Notes: generated by a model from the sequence alone, not told the origin. 64,000 nt of DNA from JAGXTF01 sp038317095 (GCA_038317095.1 JBBQBB010000001.1:1-64000); one strand, 5' to 3'. Shown: positions 35,141-44,385, numbered from the stretch's first letter. Translations and numbers: made by a program.

Positions 35141-36016
35141 TTATTTCACAGTGAAAATAATTTCTCTGGTTCCAAAAATTGCTTTTGCTACTCTATCGCA
35201 AGCAGCGTTGCTGTAAGGATCAAAATCAATTTTTAAACTGGTATTCGCTGAGGTATTTTTAATTTCAATAATACCTGCCACAAAAGTTTTGGCACACCCA
35301 ACTTCCATTTTCTTAACCAACGCTTTTGTAATTTTCCAAGTGTACGTATCGCCGTCTTTGTTTTTACCGTTTCCACTTCCAGTTACTTCATAAGTATCGC
35401 CCCACATGCCAGGCGTGCCTGAGCCAGAAGTACGTATAATGGTTTTTGAACCTGTAAACTCCGCAGTTTTTCCATCGCCGTCGGTAATTTTACCACCTGT
35501 AACAACAATATCCAACTGCTCGGCAGCGGTGCGTGTCACAGAAAAAGAACCTTCTACCTTGAACATATTGGTTCCATCGCCACTGTTATATTCGTCCATT
35601 GAAGTGGAACTCACAGTTGCAACCGTGCCAATGGCAAGGTAATTATTGGAAACTTTCACATGGATTACACCCGATCTATATTTACCATCACCACAAAGCA
35701 TACCTTTGGGTGCGGTGGTGCCCAAGGGACCAAAATTTATGTGATATTCTATACCTGTTGCATCAAATACGGAATCATCCCAAGTAAAAATAGCCCCTGA
35801 AGGCAACAAAGTGGAACCCCCTTTTTTAATTTTTCCATCACTTTGGTTTACATCGTCAGTAATATCAAATGCACCAGCAAACTCTGTTTCTGAGCTAGAG
35901 AAATCTTGGGCACTGGTAATATTGTCTTTGGTATCTTTAACTCCTTTGCATGCATTGATGCCAGCAACCAGAAGTATGGCCATTCCTGCCAAAAGAAACA
36001 ATTTTCCTTTTTTCAT
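35141..36016 (-). CDS. Lipoprotein of unknown function, paralogue of the previous gene
   Basis: A 291-residue lipoprotein (signal ends GINAC, Cys23) with a Ser/Thr/Asp-rich N-terminal linker and a beta-rich body. It shares the INFG...CGDGKYRSG block and the C-terminal DFDPYSNAACDRVAKA block with the minus-strand neighbour at 34247-35080. Conserved cysteines at equivalent positions suggest a disulfide. It has a consensus promoter upstream and a terminator downstream. No partner genes reveal its role; probably anchored to the outer membrane. Confidence 0.85.
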   Translation of the reverse strand: MKKGKLFLLAGMAILLVAGINACKGVKDTKDNITSAQDFSSSETEFAGAFDITDDVNQSDGKIKKGGSTLLPSGAIFTWDDSVFDATGIEYHINFGPLGTTAPKGMLCGDGKYRSGVIHVKVSNNYLAIGTVATVSSTSMDEYNSGDGTNMFKVEGSFSVTRTAAEQLDIVVTGGKITDGDGKTAEFTGSKTIIRTSGSGTPGMWGDTYEVTGSGNGKNKDGDTYTWKITKALVKKMEVGCAKTFVAGIIEIKNTSANTSLKIDFDPYSNAACDRVAKAIFGTREIIFTVK

Positions 36017-36049
36017 TTTATTTTATGGTTATTATCCTAATTATTTATA

Positions 36050-36080
36050 CAAATTTAAGTTATTCTCCCCCCAAATTCAA
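36050..36080 (-). promoter_or_regulatory. Promoter of the lipoprotein gene
   Basis: On the minus strand TTG (36080-36078), 20 bases, then TAAATTTG (36057-36050) matches TTG-N17-23-TAnnTTTG. The start codon lies 34 bases further on. Confidence 0.75.
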
Positions 36081-36161
36081 AATAATGTTTGTATGAAACT
36101 TTTGTTAATGGCTTTCGTGTCTATCGATTGTTAAAACCGATTTTTATTTTCTGAAATAGGC

Positions 36162-37349
36162 CTATAAACTATCCAAACCTTGTAGAACAATATTGCAAGC
36201 ATACCCAATTTCTTCTTCGGTAATAGTCAATGGCGGCGCTATACGCAAAGAATGTGGTGCGTGTAAAAACCAATCGGAAAAAACGCCTTGAGCTAAACAA
36301 TGTTGGATGAGTATTTTACATACGGATTCAGATTCTAAATGCACTGCTAGAAGCAGGCCCATTCCTGTAGTTTTCAAAATTTTAGGATGCACAAGTTTGG
36401 ATTTAAACAAGGCACTTTTGGCATGAATGTTAAAATCATCCAAGCCATTTGCGCATAACTGAAGGGATTCAAAGGCTGCAGCGCAAGAAACAGGATGACC
36501 GCCAAAAGTGGTAATATGCCCCAAAACTGGGTGATTGGACAAACTTGACATGATTGAACTGGAAGCGACAAACGCAGCTAAGGGCATACCTCCACCAAAA
36601 GCCTTTCCCAGCAGTAAAACATCGGGTATTACATCCAATTGTTCGAATGAAAATAAACTACCTGTGCGGCCCATACCGGTTTGTATTTCATCAAATATCA
36701 GCAATGCCCCAGATTCGTTACAATACTTGCGCAATGCCTTTAAGTAGGGTACATCACAAGGAATAGCTCCTTTTTCAGCTTGAACAGTTTCAACAATTAC
36801 CGCCGCCACTTGATTGCCCAATTCTGCAATGGCGGCAATGTCGTTTTGATTAATAAATTTCACTCCAGGCAATAAAGGCCTGAAAGCAGCAGTGAAATAA
36901 GATTCATCCATTAAACTTAAAGCACCTTGTGTGCTGCCGTGGTAGGCTTTTGTATGGGCTACAAACCCAGTTTTCCCGGTAAACCGTTTTGCCAATTTCA
37001 TGGCTCCTTCAACCGCTTCTGAGCCTGAATTTACCAAAAAAACAGAATTTAAACTTGGCGGCAACAAATTTGTGAGCAATGTTGCAAGTTTTACTTGTAC
37101 GCTTTGCACCAATTCGCCATAAACCATCAAATGCATGTGAGATTCTGCCTGTGTTTTAACGGCTTCCACAATTTTGGGATGGCCATGGCCTAAGGAGGAA
37201 ACAGAAATTCCGCTGATTAAATCTAAATAATTTTTTCCGTCAATATCCTGTAAATAATGTCCTTTTGCTGAAACCATTTCTATGAGCAAAGGTTCGGGGC
37301 TCGTTTGCGCCATGGACTGCAGAAACAATTGCCGGTTATGGATATGCAT
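36162..37349 (-). CDS. Class III PLP-dependent aminotransferase (acetylornithine/ornithine type)
   Basis: A 395-residue class III aminotransferase. Signature regions are present: LVNSGSEAVEGAMKLAKR for the cofactor phosphate, FDEIQTGMGRTGSLF with the Asp that contacts the pyridine nitrogen, and Lys249 in LLGKAFGGGMPLA forming the Schiff base. The length and overall pattern fit the acetylornithine/ornithine/4-aminobutyrate branch; which substrate cannot be settled, and no arginine biosynthesis genes are nearby. It has no close co-directional partner: HU follows upstream on the same strand but is separated by a terminator. Confidence 0.92.
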   Translation of the reverse strand: MHIHNRQLFLQSMAQTSPEPLLIEMVSAKGHYLQDIDGKNYLDLISGISVSSLGHGHPKIVEAVKTQAESHMHLMVYGELVQSVQVKLATLLTNLLPPSLNSVFLVNSGSEAVEGAMKLAKRFTGKTGFVAHTKAYHGSTQGALSLMDESYFTAAFRPLLPGVKFINQNDIAAIAELGNQVAAVIVETVQAEKGAIPCDVPYLKALRKYCNESGALLIFDEIQTGMGRTGSLFSFEQLDVIPDVLLLGKAFGGGMPLAAFVASSSIMSSLSNHPVLGHITTFGGHPVSCAAAFESLQLCANGLDDFNIHAKSALFKSKLVHPKILKTTGMGLLLAVHLESESVCKILIQHCLAQGVFSDWFLHAPHSLRIAPPLTITEEEIGYACNIVLQGLDSL

Positions 37350-37382
37350 GGTGCAAAATTACATGGAAATGGCACCCAGAAA

Positions 37383-37415
37383 AAATAAAAAACCCCGCCA
37401 TTTCCGGCAGGGTTT
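37383..37415 (-). terminator. Intrinsic terminator of the HU gene
   Basis: CCCTGCC and GGCGGGG pair (one G-T) around six bases on the minus strand, flanked by AAA/TTT and a T-run of six followed by ATTTTTT. It lies about 20 bases past the HU stop. Confidence 0.9.
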
Positions 37416-37435
37416 TTTAAATGTTTTTTAGTAAA

Positions 37436-37708
37436 TTACTTTACTTTACCGCTAAGATCTGCACCTGCTTTGAAACGTACAACTTTCTTTGCTGGGATGC
37501 TAATTTCTTTACCTGTTTGTGGGTTGCGACCTTTACGCGCGCTACGTTTGCTAACAGAGAAAGTACCGAATCCTACAAGGATTACTTTGTCGCCTTTTTT
37601 CAAAGCGCCTGTGCTTGAAGCGATGAAACTGTTAAGTGCTGCTTGTGCTTGAGCTTTGGTAACGCCTGCATCTGTGGCCATTTTACCGATTAGATCTGAT
37701 TTGTTCAT
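37436..37708 (-). CDS. HU-type DNA-binding protein
   Basis: A 90-residue nucleoid protein that bends DNA as a dimer. Family residues are clear: MNKSDLIGKMATDAG at the start, KVILVGFGTFSVSKRSARKG, then the arm RNPQTGKEISIPAKK and VRFKAGADL at the end. It has a consensus promoter and terminator and forms a single-gene unit. HU and IHF subunits are hard to tell apart by reading; the length and arm favour HU. Confidence 0.96.
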   Translation of the reverse strand: MNKSDLIGKMATDAGVTKAQAQAALNSFIASSTGALKKGDKVILVGFGTFSVSKRSARKGRNPQTGKEISIPAKKVVRFKAGADLSGKVK

Positions 37709-37740
37709 TTGTTATGAATTAATTAAGGGTTTTACGTGGA

Positions 37741-37770
37741 CAAAAGTATACATTGATTTCAAATTGTCAA
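37741..37770 (-). promoter_or_regulatory. Promoter of the HU gene
   Basis: On the minus strand TTG (37770-37768), 19 bases, then TACTTTTG (37748-37741), a full match to the Bacteroidota consensus, 33 bases upstream of the start codon. Confidence 0.8.
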
Positions 37771-37833
37771 GCCCCTGAAACCCTTGATAGCATGGTATTT
37801 ATTCACGTTTAATTCACAAAATGCTTAAAATGG

Positions 37834-38352
37834 CTAGGAATAAATTTTAAGCAATTGATTTACAGCACTATACATTTTGGCGTTGGGCTCCTCTTTATTC
37901 CAAATAAAACGTGCTTTGCTATAAAATTCACCCCTTTTTACAGCAAATTCATTCAATTTGTGCCTGAGTTGACCTTCTTTTAACCCTTTAAACAAGGGTC
38001 TTTTGTTCTTGTTTTTTAAAATTCTGGGTATAATTGTTTCAATGGGTGGATTTAAAAAAATGGTTAAACCCTGTTTTTGCATCCAATCCATGTTCCCTTC
38101 AAAGCATGCAGTACCACCTCCACAACTTATCACTGCATTTTTTAAACTGGCCGTTTTTTGTAAGGTTTCTTTTTCTAACTTTCTAAAAATTTCTTCACCA
38201 TGATCTTCAAAAATTGATCCTACAGATTTCTGCATTTCCAATTCTAACATATAATCTAAGTCATAGAAATCCCAGCCCAATTCTTGGGCTATCATTCTGC
38301 CAGAATGACTTTTGCCAGCGCCAGGCAAACCAACCAAATAAATTTTATTCAT
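37834..38352 (-). CDS. aroK: Shikimate kinase
   Basis: Phosphorylates shikimate in aromatic amino-acid synthesis. At 172 residues it has family length, with Walker A GLPGAGKSHSG at 8-18, the shikimate-binding DLDYMLE region, and ISCGGGTACF where the GGG contacts substrate. The lid arginine lies in NKNKRPLF. Its start overlaps the end of the ABC permease gene by 8 bases, so it is the last gene of the overlapping set running from 41516. Confidence 0.93.
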   Translation of the reverse strand: MNKIYLVGLPGAGKSHSGRMIAQELGWDFYDLDYMLELEMQKSVGSIFEDHGEEIFRKLEKETLQKTASLKNAVISCGGGTACFEGNMDWMQKQGLTIFLNPPIETIIPRILKNKNKRPLFKGLKEGQLRHKLNEFAVKRGEFYSKARFIWNKEEPNAKMYSAVNQLLKIYS

Positions 38353-39400
38353 AACGCAATCGCGGATCGAGCCAAAAGTACAACATTTCTGTAAATAGAT
38401 TAATAATAAAAAACATACAGGCTGTGAATAACACGGTGCCCATGATTACAGGTAAATCACTCTGTTGCAACGCTTCAATCGTAACTTTACCCAAACCTTT
38501 CCAGTTAAAAATATATTCTGTGAAGAAAGCCCCAGCCAATAAACTGCTTAACCAACCACCTATAGATGTTACCAATGGATTGACAGCATTGGGGAATGCG
38601 TGCTTCCAAATTACTTTGCGTTCAGACAATCCTTTTGCCCGAGCTGTTCTTATATAATCCATATGAAGCACATCCACCATTGTATTCCGTGTAAGTTGAA
38701 TAAATACTGCGAGTGGCCGAATACCCAATGCCAAGGCAGGTAAAATTAAATTTTTCAATGCCAGAACTCGCCCATTGCCCATTGGGTCAATTTCCCACAA
38801 ACTGCCTGTCATACTCAGTCCCGTGTATTTCTTCCATACAAAACCAAATAGCCAGGCGAACAACATGGCCGAAAAAAAGGACGGTACTGAGATTCCGATT
38901 GTAGAAATCCCAACAATTGCATTGTCTAAAAAACTTCCTTTCTTGCGGGCAGCCAAAACACCCAAGGGGATGCCAAGAGCCAATGCAAATAGCAATGAAG
39001 CAAATGCAAGTACCAAGGTCCCAACAAAAGCATCTGCCAAAATGGTTGAAACGGGCTGCTTTTTAATAAATGAGGTTCTTAGGTAGGGCAATTTTACAAT
39101 TACATCCCTTGTTTTTGTTTTAAAGATAGAATAACCAGAAACTTTTATCCTTTTCTTACTATCCATTTGGTAAATGGATATTGGAGATAAATCATTGATA
39201 TACCATGCGAACTGTATGGCTTTAGACTGGTCTAACCCCAAATCTTTGACAATGGCTTCCGTTGTAGCCTTATCACTGCGCTGCCCTATAAGAATTTGCT
39301 CTGGCGATGGCAATGAAGCGAACATAATAAAAATGAAGACCACCAATCCGAGAAGGACCGAAAATAAAAAAAGTAGTTTCTGCGCCAAAAAGCGCCTCAT
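38345..39400 (-). CDS. Dpp/Opp-type ABC transporter permease
   Basis: A 351-residue inner-membrane permease of peptide/nickel type. An N-terminal membrane helix (residues about 8-28) is followed by a periplasmic segment, then the permease core with at least five helices and the EAA loop (DYIRTARAKGLSERKVIWKHAFPNA), which docks on the ATPase. No ATPase, second permease or binding-protein gene is in the window, so its partners must be elsewhere. It overlaps the DoxX-type gene by 4 bases (ATGA) and shikimate kinase by 8. Confidence 0.92.
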   Translation of the reverse strand: MRRFLAQKLLFLFSVLLGLVVFIFIMFASLPSPEQILIGQRSDKATTEAIVKDLGLDQSKAIQFAWYINDLSPISIYQMDSKKRIKVSGYSIFKTKTRDVIVKLPYLRTSFIKKQPVSTILADAFVGTLVLAFASLLFALALGIPLGVLAARKKGSFLDNAIVGISTIGISVPSFFSAMLFAWLFGFVWKKYTGLSMTGSLWEIDPMGNGRVLALKNLILPALALGIRPLAVFIQLTRNTMVDVLHMDYIRTARAKGLSERKVIWKHAFPNAVNPLVTSIGGWLSSLLAGAFFTEYIFNWKGLGKVTIEALQQSDLPVIMGTVLFTACMFFIINLFTEMLYFWLDPRLRYE

Positions 39401-40980
39401 TTTGAAGTCAGTTTTTCCAATTTTTTTAGGCTCGGCAAATTTCTACCACTCCACTTGCGCAAAGAAATAGGTCCTTTAAACAAATAAAGAGTCGGAGCAT
39501 ATCTGGCAATGGATAGTAACGTTTTTTGGTCGGATACGTAAAATTGAAAACCTGCCTTGTTCTGTTTCACCCATGCATCTATTAAATCAGGACCAGAACT
39601 GCACAAAGCCCAAAAACGAAAGCGTTTTGATTTTGACCATTCTGAAATTTCTTTAATTTCTGGTGTACACCCTTGATACGCATTGTCTATATATGGAACC
39701 ACCCACATAAGTTGATAGTTTGCATTGTTTAAAAAAGTATCCTTATATTCTATCCCAGCCTTGGTATCTGTAATTACAAAATCATGGATTGGGTTTTTGT
39801 ACCCCTCAATAACCACCTTTTGCCTTCTGCTATTGGCGTCGGCTTTCCAGCCAGCCTTTATTTTTTCTGAATACTCCTTATAAGGTGCAGAAAATGGCAC
39901 TTCTACACTATCCATTCCTTTGTGCAAAACAAAAGACAAAGTAATACTGTCAGAAGCCCGCATGCCCACCGGCACATCGGTCATTATTTTTTTAATATCA
40001 TTGCCTTCTTTGTAGGGCAGAAAATCCCAAATAGGCAAGTATAAATAACAAAAAACGCCAAATCCCGAAGAAATCAAAGTAATAAATGTCATAAATTTCC
40101 ATCCAAAGCTTTTGCTAAACCATGGTTTGATGAACTTTTTCCCAAAGAAAATAATCAATATGAATACCAATAAAATAAGATCCTTGTTGAAACTTTGCCA
40201 AGGTTTTAGGTGAAGAAAATCTCCAAAGCAACCGCAATCTGTAACTTTATTAAAAAACGCTGCATAAAAAGTAAGGAATGTAAAAAATAAAATAAGAAGC
40301 AACAGCATCCAAGTGGTAAATCTAATACTCCAACCTACAATAAGCGCAAAACCCAGAATTACTTCCAGTGCGCAAACGAAAATACTAAGAAACAAAGAGT
40401 ATTTTTTTAACCACTTGAAGAATCCATTTAACCCACTTTCCATTTTTACATGGTCGCGAAGGTTGATGCTCGTTTTGGCATTTACCGGGCTAGCAACAGA
40501 CACTTTATAGTCTTTTTGGAAAAGACCCTTGCTGCCAACCGTGGCTTTTAAGGCAAACATGGCTACAGTTAATGAATCTGGCAAATCCATTTCTGTTTCT
40601 ATCGCGCTTTGCCCAGCCAAGGTTGCTGTAAACGTTAACTCATAATTTATTTTTACAACCTCTTTCCAAATTGAATCTTTTCTTTTGCCAATGGTCAGTA
40701 TTTTGGTTACGTCCTGGGTAGTATCTATTGCGCTGCTAATGGCCAATTCTCGTTCTGTGTCAAAATGGTTAATTACATAAGATTTTGAGCCCAATACTTT
40801 GGTGCCATCCGATAGAGAAATTTTCAATGTGTCTTGAACAGTGCTCACATCTTGCGCAAAAACATCAAAATATTCATTTAATTTTATGGAGAACCCCGAT
40901 GGATCATTCAGTTTAATAACACCTGAAAAGATAAAGAGCAGGGCCGTAAGAATGCGGGCTATTTGTACAATTATTTTCAT
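39397..40980 (-). CDS. DoxX/MauE-type membrane protein with soluble C-terminal domain
   Basis: A 527-residue protein. The first membrane helix (ILTALLFIFSGVIKLNDPSGF) and the cluster of helices after residue 190, including the CGCFGD motif, identify the DoxX/MauE redox-associated family; an insertion of about 120 periplasmic residues separates helices 1 and 2. After about residue 330 comes a soluble domain with thioredoxin-like features (FWALCSSGPDLIDAW, YAPTLYLFKGP), though the CxxC pair is not conserved. The BT_3928-type family has this architecture. It overlaps genes on both sides by 4 bases, so it is translated as part of the operon. Role probably in envelope redox balance; unproven. Confidence 0.85.
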   Translation of the reverse strand: MKIIVQIARILTALLFIFSGVIKLNDPSGFSIKLNEYFDVFAQDVSTVQDTLKISLSDGTKVLGSKSYVINHFDTERELAISSAIDTTQDVTKILTIGKRKDSIWKEVVKINYELTFTATLAGQSAIETEMDLPDSLTVAMFALKATVGSKGLFQKDYKVSVASPVNAKTSINLRDHVKMESGLNGFFKWLKKYSLFLSIFVCALEVILGFALIVGWSIRFTTWMLLLLILFFTFLTFYAAFFNKVTDCGCFGDFLHLKPWQSFNKDLILLVFILIIFFGKKFIKPWFSKSFGWKFMTFITLISSGFGVFCYLYLPIWDFLPYKEGNDIKKIMTDVPVGMRASDSITLSFVLHKGMDSVEVPFSAPYKEYSEKIKAGWKADANSRRQKVVIEGYKNPIHDFVITDTKAGIEYKDTFLNNANYQLMWVVPYIDNAYQGCTPEIKEISEWSKSKRFRFWALCSSGPDLIDAWVKQNKAGFQFYVSDQKTLLSIARYAPTLYLFKGPISLRKWSGRNLPSLKKLEKLTSK

Positions 40981-41516
40981 TTTTCGGTTAGTCGGATAAG
41001 TGCAAAAATAGCATAGTTTATGATATCTTGGTAATTTGCTGAAGCACCTTCGCTGGCAATTGTTTTGCCTTGGTTGTCTTCAATTTGTTTAATGCGGGCT
41101 ATTTTAACCAAAATCAAATCGGTAAAACTACTGATGCGCATATCTCGCCAAGCTTCGCCATAATCCGTATTTTTCATCAGCATTAAATCTCTAGTAAGAT
41201 GGGCATGATAATCATACAGGTCCAAAATTTCATCAATGTTCGTAGTATCTCGCACTTCATCCAAAAGTTGTAATTGAACCAGGGCAATGATGCTGTAATT
41301 GACAATACCCATAAACTCTCCATCAATCTCATCCCCAATAATATTGTTGCCGCTGCTTTCAATGTTTCTTATTCGTTGGGCCTTGATAAAAATTTGATCC
41401 GTAATACTTTGGGGTCTAAAAACACGCCAAGAAGTCCCGTAATCTGTATTCTTTCGCACAAAAATATTTCGGCAAGTGGCAAGAATTTGGTTATATTGGG
41501 TGTTGGTTTGGCTCAT
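40977..41516 (-). CDS. DUF1599 protein
   Basis: A 179-residue protein with two copies of one motif: KNTDYGTSWRVFRPQSITDQ with RIRNIE, and KNTDYGEAWRDMRISSFTDL with RIKQIE. This tandem arrangement is characteristic of DUF1599, a family grouped with nucleotide-modification proteins. The ATG at 41516 (MSQTNTQYNQ) fits the family start better than ATG at 41540. Its TGA overlaps the next ATG by 4 bases and it is first of the overlapping set with the DoxX protein, permease and shikimate kinase. Function not established. Confidence 0.88.
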   Translation of the reverse strand: MSQTNTQYNQILATCRNIFVRKNTDYGTSWRVFRPQSITDQIFIKAQRIRNIESSGNNIIGDEIDGEFMGIVNYSIIALVQLQLLDEVRDTTNIDEILDLYDYHAHLTRDLMLMKNTDYGEAWRDMRISSFTDLILVKIARIKQIEDNQGKTIASEGASANYQDIINYAIFALIRLTEK

Positions 41517-41642
41517 TTTATTCGACTGCGTTGCTAACATTGGGCGGTAAAAATAGGGAATCTATGCGGGTACATGCAAAAAAAAGACCGCAAATACAGC
41601 CTTTAAATTTTTTTTGGGTATCATAGGATGGCAGAAAATAAT

Positions 41643-42104
41643 TTATTTACCTTTCAATTCATGCGAATTATAAATATCCAACCATTGTATGGGTGTTATT
41701 TTTGTACACAATTCTCCTATTAGTTCAAAAGGTATATCACCTGCTTTTTTAAACCGGACGCAAGCTTTGCCCATGTCTAATTTCCTTTTTGAATGCTTGG
41801 GCCATTCCGCCAAAAACCAGTCCAACAAGGGACTGCTGCCATACAATCCCATATGGTAAAATCCAATATGGTTCTTTTGCGATGCCAAATTAATAAATGG
41901 AACTGGCACTTTGGGGTTGGCGTGGTACCCTGCTGGGTGCAAAGAAAATGGAATAACCCAAGCCAACATTCCATAACCCAGTTCTTCCCCAAATCCTTCT
42001 GGCAAATTCTTTCGAATCACCTCTACCATTTTTTGAATGGGTTCTTTTCGGTCATCTGGCAATTCGGCCAAATATTCTTCGAAATTCTTTGCTTCAGATT
42101 GCAT
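41643..42104 (-). CDS. DUF1801 (YdhG-like) protein
   Basis: A 153-residue cytoplasmic protein with the DUF1801 pattern: LPDDRKEPIQKMVEVIRKNLP at the start, GYGMLAWVIP, FINLASQKNHIGFYHMGLY in the middle and LDMGKACVRFKK near the end. The fold is a small alpha/beta domain; its biochemical role is not known. It stands 30 bases from the metallo-beta-lactamase gene upstream on the same strand and could be the last gene of that unit. Confidence 0.88.
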   Translation of the reverse strand: MQSEAKNFEEYLAELPDDRKEPIQKMVEVIRKNLPEGFGEELGYGMLAWVIPFSLHPAGYHANPKVPVPFINLASQKNHIGFYHMGLYGSSPLLDWFLAEWPKHSKRKLDMGKACVRFKKAGDIPFELIGELCTKITPIQWLDIYNSHELKGK

Positions 42105-42134
42105 TTTTCGAAAATAGATAAAACCAAATTGTTT

Positions 42135-43043
42135 TCACAAATAAATTTTCAATTTTGTATACGCAATCCTATACCCTTTTTCTAACACATACATTTTTAA
42201 CTTATCATCCCAAAGTAAAGGATTGGTATGGTTAAAATGAATAAAGTATATTCGATTTCTGACATCTGAATTTACAGTGTCAAATAAGGCAAATGTTTCA
42301 TTTACAAATGGATGGGGTATCTCCTTCATGTTGCGCCCCGACAATTCTCCATCGCTAAAAAAAGTAGCATCCAATAAAGCCAAGTCGGAGTTTTCCACTT
42401 CATCAACTATATTTTTATTCCACTTATACCATTTGTCAATATCAGGAATAAATAAAATCCGTTTGCTTGCTACTTTAATGTTAAATCCAGCGGTTTCGCT
42501 ATATTCATCTCTATGTGGAACCCGAAAAGGAAGAACAGAAATTCGTTCATTCAACCGAAAAGTATCATTTTCTTTTAAAATGGTTATCGCAATGTTTTCT
42601 AATTTTACCAATTGACTCCAGGGTCCATTTTTCTTCAGAAAAGAGGCCATTTTGGGCAAACAATAAATCGGCACTTTTTTGGCATTGAGTGCTTCTTTGC
42701 CCAAATACATCAACCCCGTATAATGACCAATGTGGGCATGCGTTATAAATATACCGGCAGGTAAATATGGATACACGGAATCTGTTAATTCTTTAAATAA
42801 ATTTAATTGTTCTGTAATATTCGGTGTGGCCTCAAACATCCACCACTTTTTACCAATTGTATCTACCAAGGCAAAGCTTACCACATTTTCATGGGTTTGA
42901 TTCTTCCAAGCTTGTTTGCAGCATTCCTTTTTACATCCAATATGGGGATATCCAGCGTCTTGTGCGGATCCGAGAATTAAAATTGTTTGCGAATGGAGTT
43001 GGCAAAAAAACAGCAATCCAAATAACACAAATCTCCATTTCAT
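42135..43043 (-). CDS. Exported PqqB-like metallo-beta-lactamase-fold hydrolase
   Basis: A 302-residue protein with a signal peptide (residues 1-18, ending QLHSQ). The beginning (LGSAQDAGYPHIGC with CKKECC nearby) resembles PqqB. The metal motif reads THAHIGHYTG; the usual Asp of HxHxDH is Gly, so the second metal site is altered. Further ligands appear as VPHRDE, FIPDIDKW and FIHFNHTN. No other PQQ genes are present and the protein is exported, so coenzyme synthesis is unlikely; a periplasmic hydrolase is more plausible. It shares 4 bases with the SRPBCC gene upstream. Confidence 0.85.
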   Translation of the reverse strand: MKWRFVLFGLLFFCQLHSQTILILGSAQDAGYPHIGCKKECCKQAWKNQTHENVVSFALVDTIGKKWWMFEATPNITEQLNLFKELTDSVYPYLPAGIFITHAHIGHYTGLMYLGKEALNAKKVPIYCLPKMASFLKKNGPWSQLVKLENIAITILKENDTFRLNERISVLPFRVPHRDEYSETAGFNIKVASKRILFIPDIDKWYKWNKNIVDEVENSDLALLDATFFSDGELSGRNMKEIPHPFVNETFALFDTVNSDVRNRIYFIHFNHTNPLLWDDKLKMYVLEKGYRIAYTKLKIYL

Positions 43044-43492
43044 AGAGATTCTGCAATTTCTTTAATCTGCAACATTATGGGCATCCATCCTTCACCACTG
43101 TTGTAAACTTCTTGGTAGCGCTTTTCACCCTCCGCTGCATTTTCAAATCCATCTTGAATTACTGTCAACGTAGTTTTTTCATTCTCCTGGGTTAATAAAT
43201 AATGTACATTGAGGTAATTTGCTGGAATATCTTCCATGGTTGAAAATGGATCAATTACGGTGTAAACCAATTTGCGATTGGGTTCGATTTCCAAAATTGT
43301 TCCTTTTACAAATACAGTTTCCTTTCCTTCGAAATTGGTTTGCCATAGAAGCAAGCTTCCAATTTTCCAATCGGATATGGTTTTGCAACCAAACATATAT
43401 TTGGGAGTGTGTTGCGGATTTATTAACACATCCCAAATTTGCGCAGCACTGGCATTTATTGCTATTGAATTTTTTACTTCTAATTTTGACAT
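43040..43492 (-). CDS. SRPBCC (AHSA1/START-like) protein
   Basis: A 150-residue protein with the START-like lipid-cavity fold: IAINASAAQIWDVLINPQ at the start, GSLLLWQTNFEGKE, GTILEIEPNRKLVYTVID and the C-terminal helix GWMPIMLQIKEIAESL. The ATG at 43492 (MSKLEVKNSI) is preferred; an ATG at 43537 would add 15 non-conserved residues. Ligand unknown. Its stop overlaps the start of the PqqB-like gene by 4 bases. Confidence 0.88.
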   Translation of the reverse strand: MSKLEVKNSIAINASAAQIWDVLINPQHTPKYMFGCKTISDWKIGSLLLWQTNFEGKETVFVKGTILEIEPNRKLVYTVIDPFSTMEDIPANYLNVHYLLTQENEKTTLTVIQDGFENAAEGEKRYQEVYNSGEGWMPIMLQIKEIAESL

Positions 43493-43554
43493 GATAATTA
43501 TCGATTCTATTTTTACAATAATACAAAACAATTGCAAATTTCTTTAATTTATTA

Positions 43555-43592
43555 AAACAAAAACCCCCGATTGCATTTCTACAAAACGGGGG
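43555..43592 (-). terminator. Intrinsic terminator downstream of hsp20
   Basis: On the minus strand CCCCCG (43592-43587) pairs with CGGGGG (43569-43564) around a 17-base loop, then TTTTTGTTTT. It lies about 75 bases past the hsp20 stop and before the SRPBCC gene. Confidence 0.6.
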
Positions 43593-43667
43593 CTCCCTAA
43601 CTACACTATGAAAAAACTATTTTTTTTATTTGTGATTTAGCAACTCACAAAGCGTCATTAAATTTAA

Positions 43668-44120
43668 TTATTTTTTAATTTCTATGGTCTTTGGCATTGC
43701 CTTTTCAGAAACTGGCAAGCTAACCTTTAGCATACCATGTTTAAACTCAGCCTCAATCTTCGATTGGTCTATGTCGCTGGTTAACGTGAAACTGCGGCTA
43801 AATTTACCATAACTGATTTCGCTTCGGAGCACATTGATATTGGTATCAGTATGTTCACTTTTGTGTTCTCCGCTAATGGTTAGTAAATTGCCATCCAATT
43901 CAATTTTTACATCTTCTTCTTTTACACCCGGAATGGATACCTTCACTTCAAAACCATGCTCCGTTTTTACAATTTCAGATCTTGGTTTAAAGTCGGCCAA
44001 AGGAGGCATGTTTTCATCTTCGTTATTCAGCATTTCACCAAAAAAACGGTTTACATATTGTGGATTGAAAACATCAATCAAGAAAGGGCGGTTGGTTCCA
44101 ACGAATTTCATATTGCTCAT
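43668..44120 (-). CDS. Small heat-shock protein, Hsp20/alpha-crystallin family
   Basis: A 150-residue ATP-independent chaperone. The alpha-crystallin domain spans about residues 50-148 (GFEVKVSIPGVKEEDVKIEL, LLTISGEHKSE, YGKFSRSFTLTSDIDQSKI, and the family's KHGMLKVSLP). The C-terminal KTIEIKK carries an I-x-I-type tail used in oligomerisation. It is a single-gene unit, divergent from the helicase gene across a 265-base gap in which I found no exact promoter consensus. Confidence 0.95.
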   Translation of the reverse strand: MSNMKFVGTNRPFLIDVFNPQYVNRFFGEMLNNEDENMPPLADFKPRSEIVKTEHGFEVKVSIPGVKEEDVKIELDGNLLTISGEHKSEHTDTNINVLRSEISYGKFSRSFTLTSDIDQSKIEAEFKHGMLKVSLPVSEKAMPKTIEIKK

Positions 44121-44385
44121 TTTTACTTTGTATTAATTTTATACGTTTTGGTTTTCAAACGATATACCATTTCACAATATACGCCATCTTGTCTACTTTC
44201 TATAAAATACATGTACACTATTCAAATATTTAATGCCATTTTGTCTGTTTTGTTGCCAATTTTAGCAATAACAAATTCTTATCCTTTCGGTTTAGGCATT
44301 TGTACACAGTATTATAAGAAAATGTAACATTTTGTGATACAATTAGCCAATTATGTTTTTATTTTACAACAAATAATTCAGCTCT

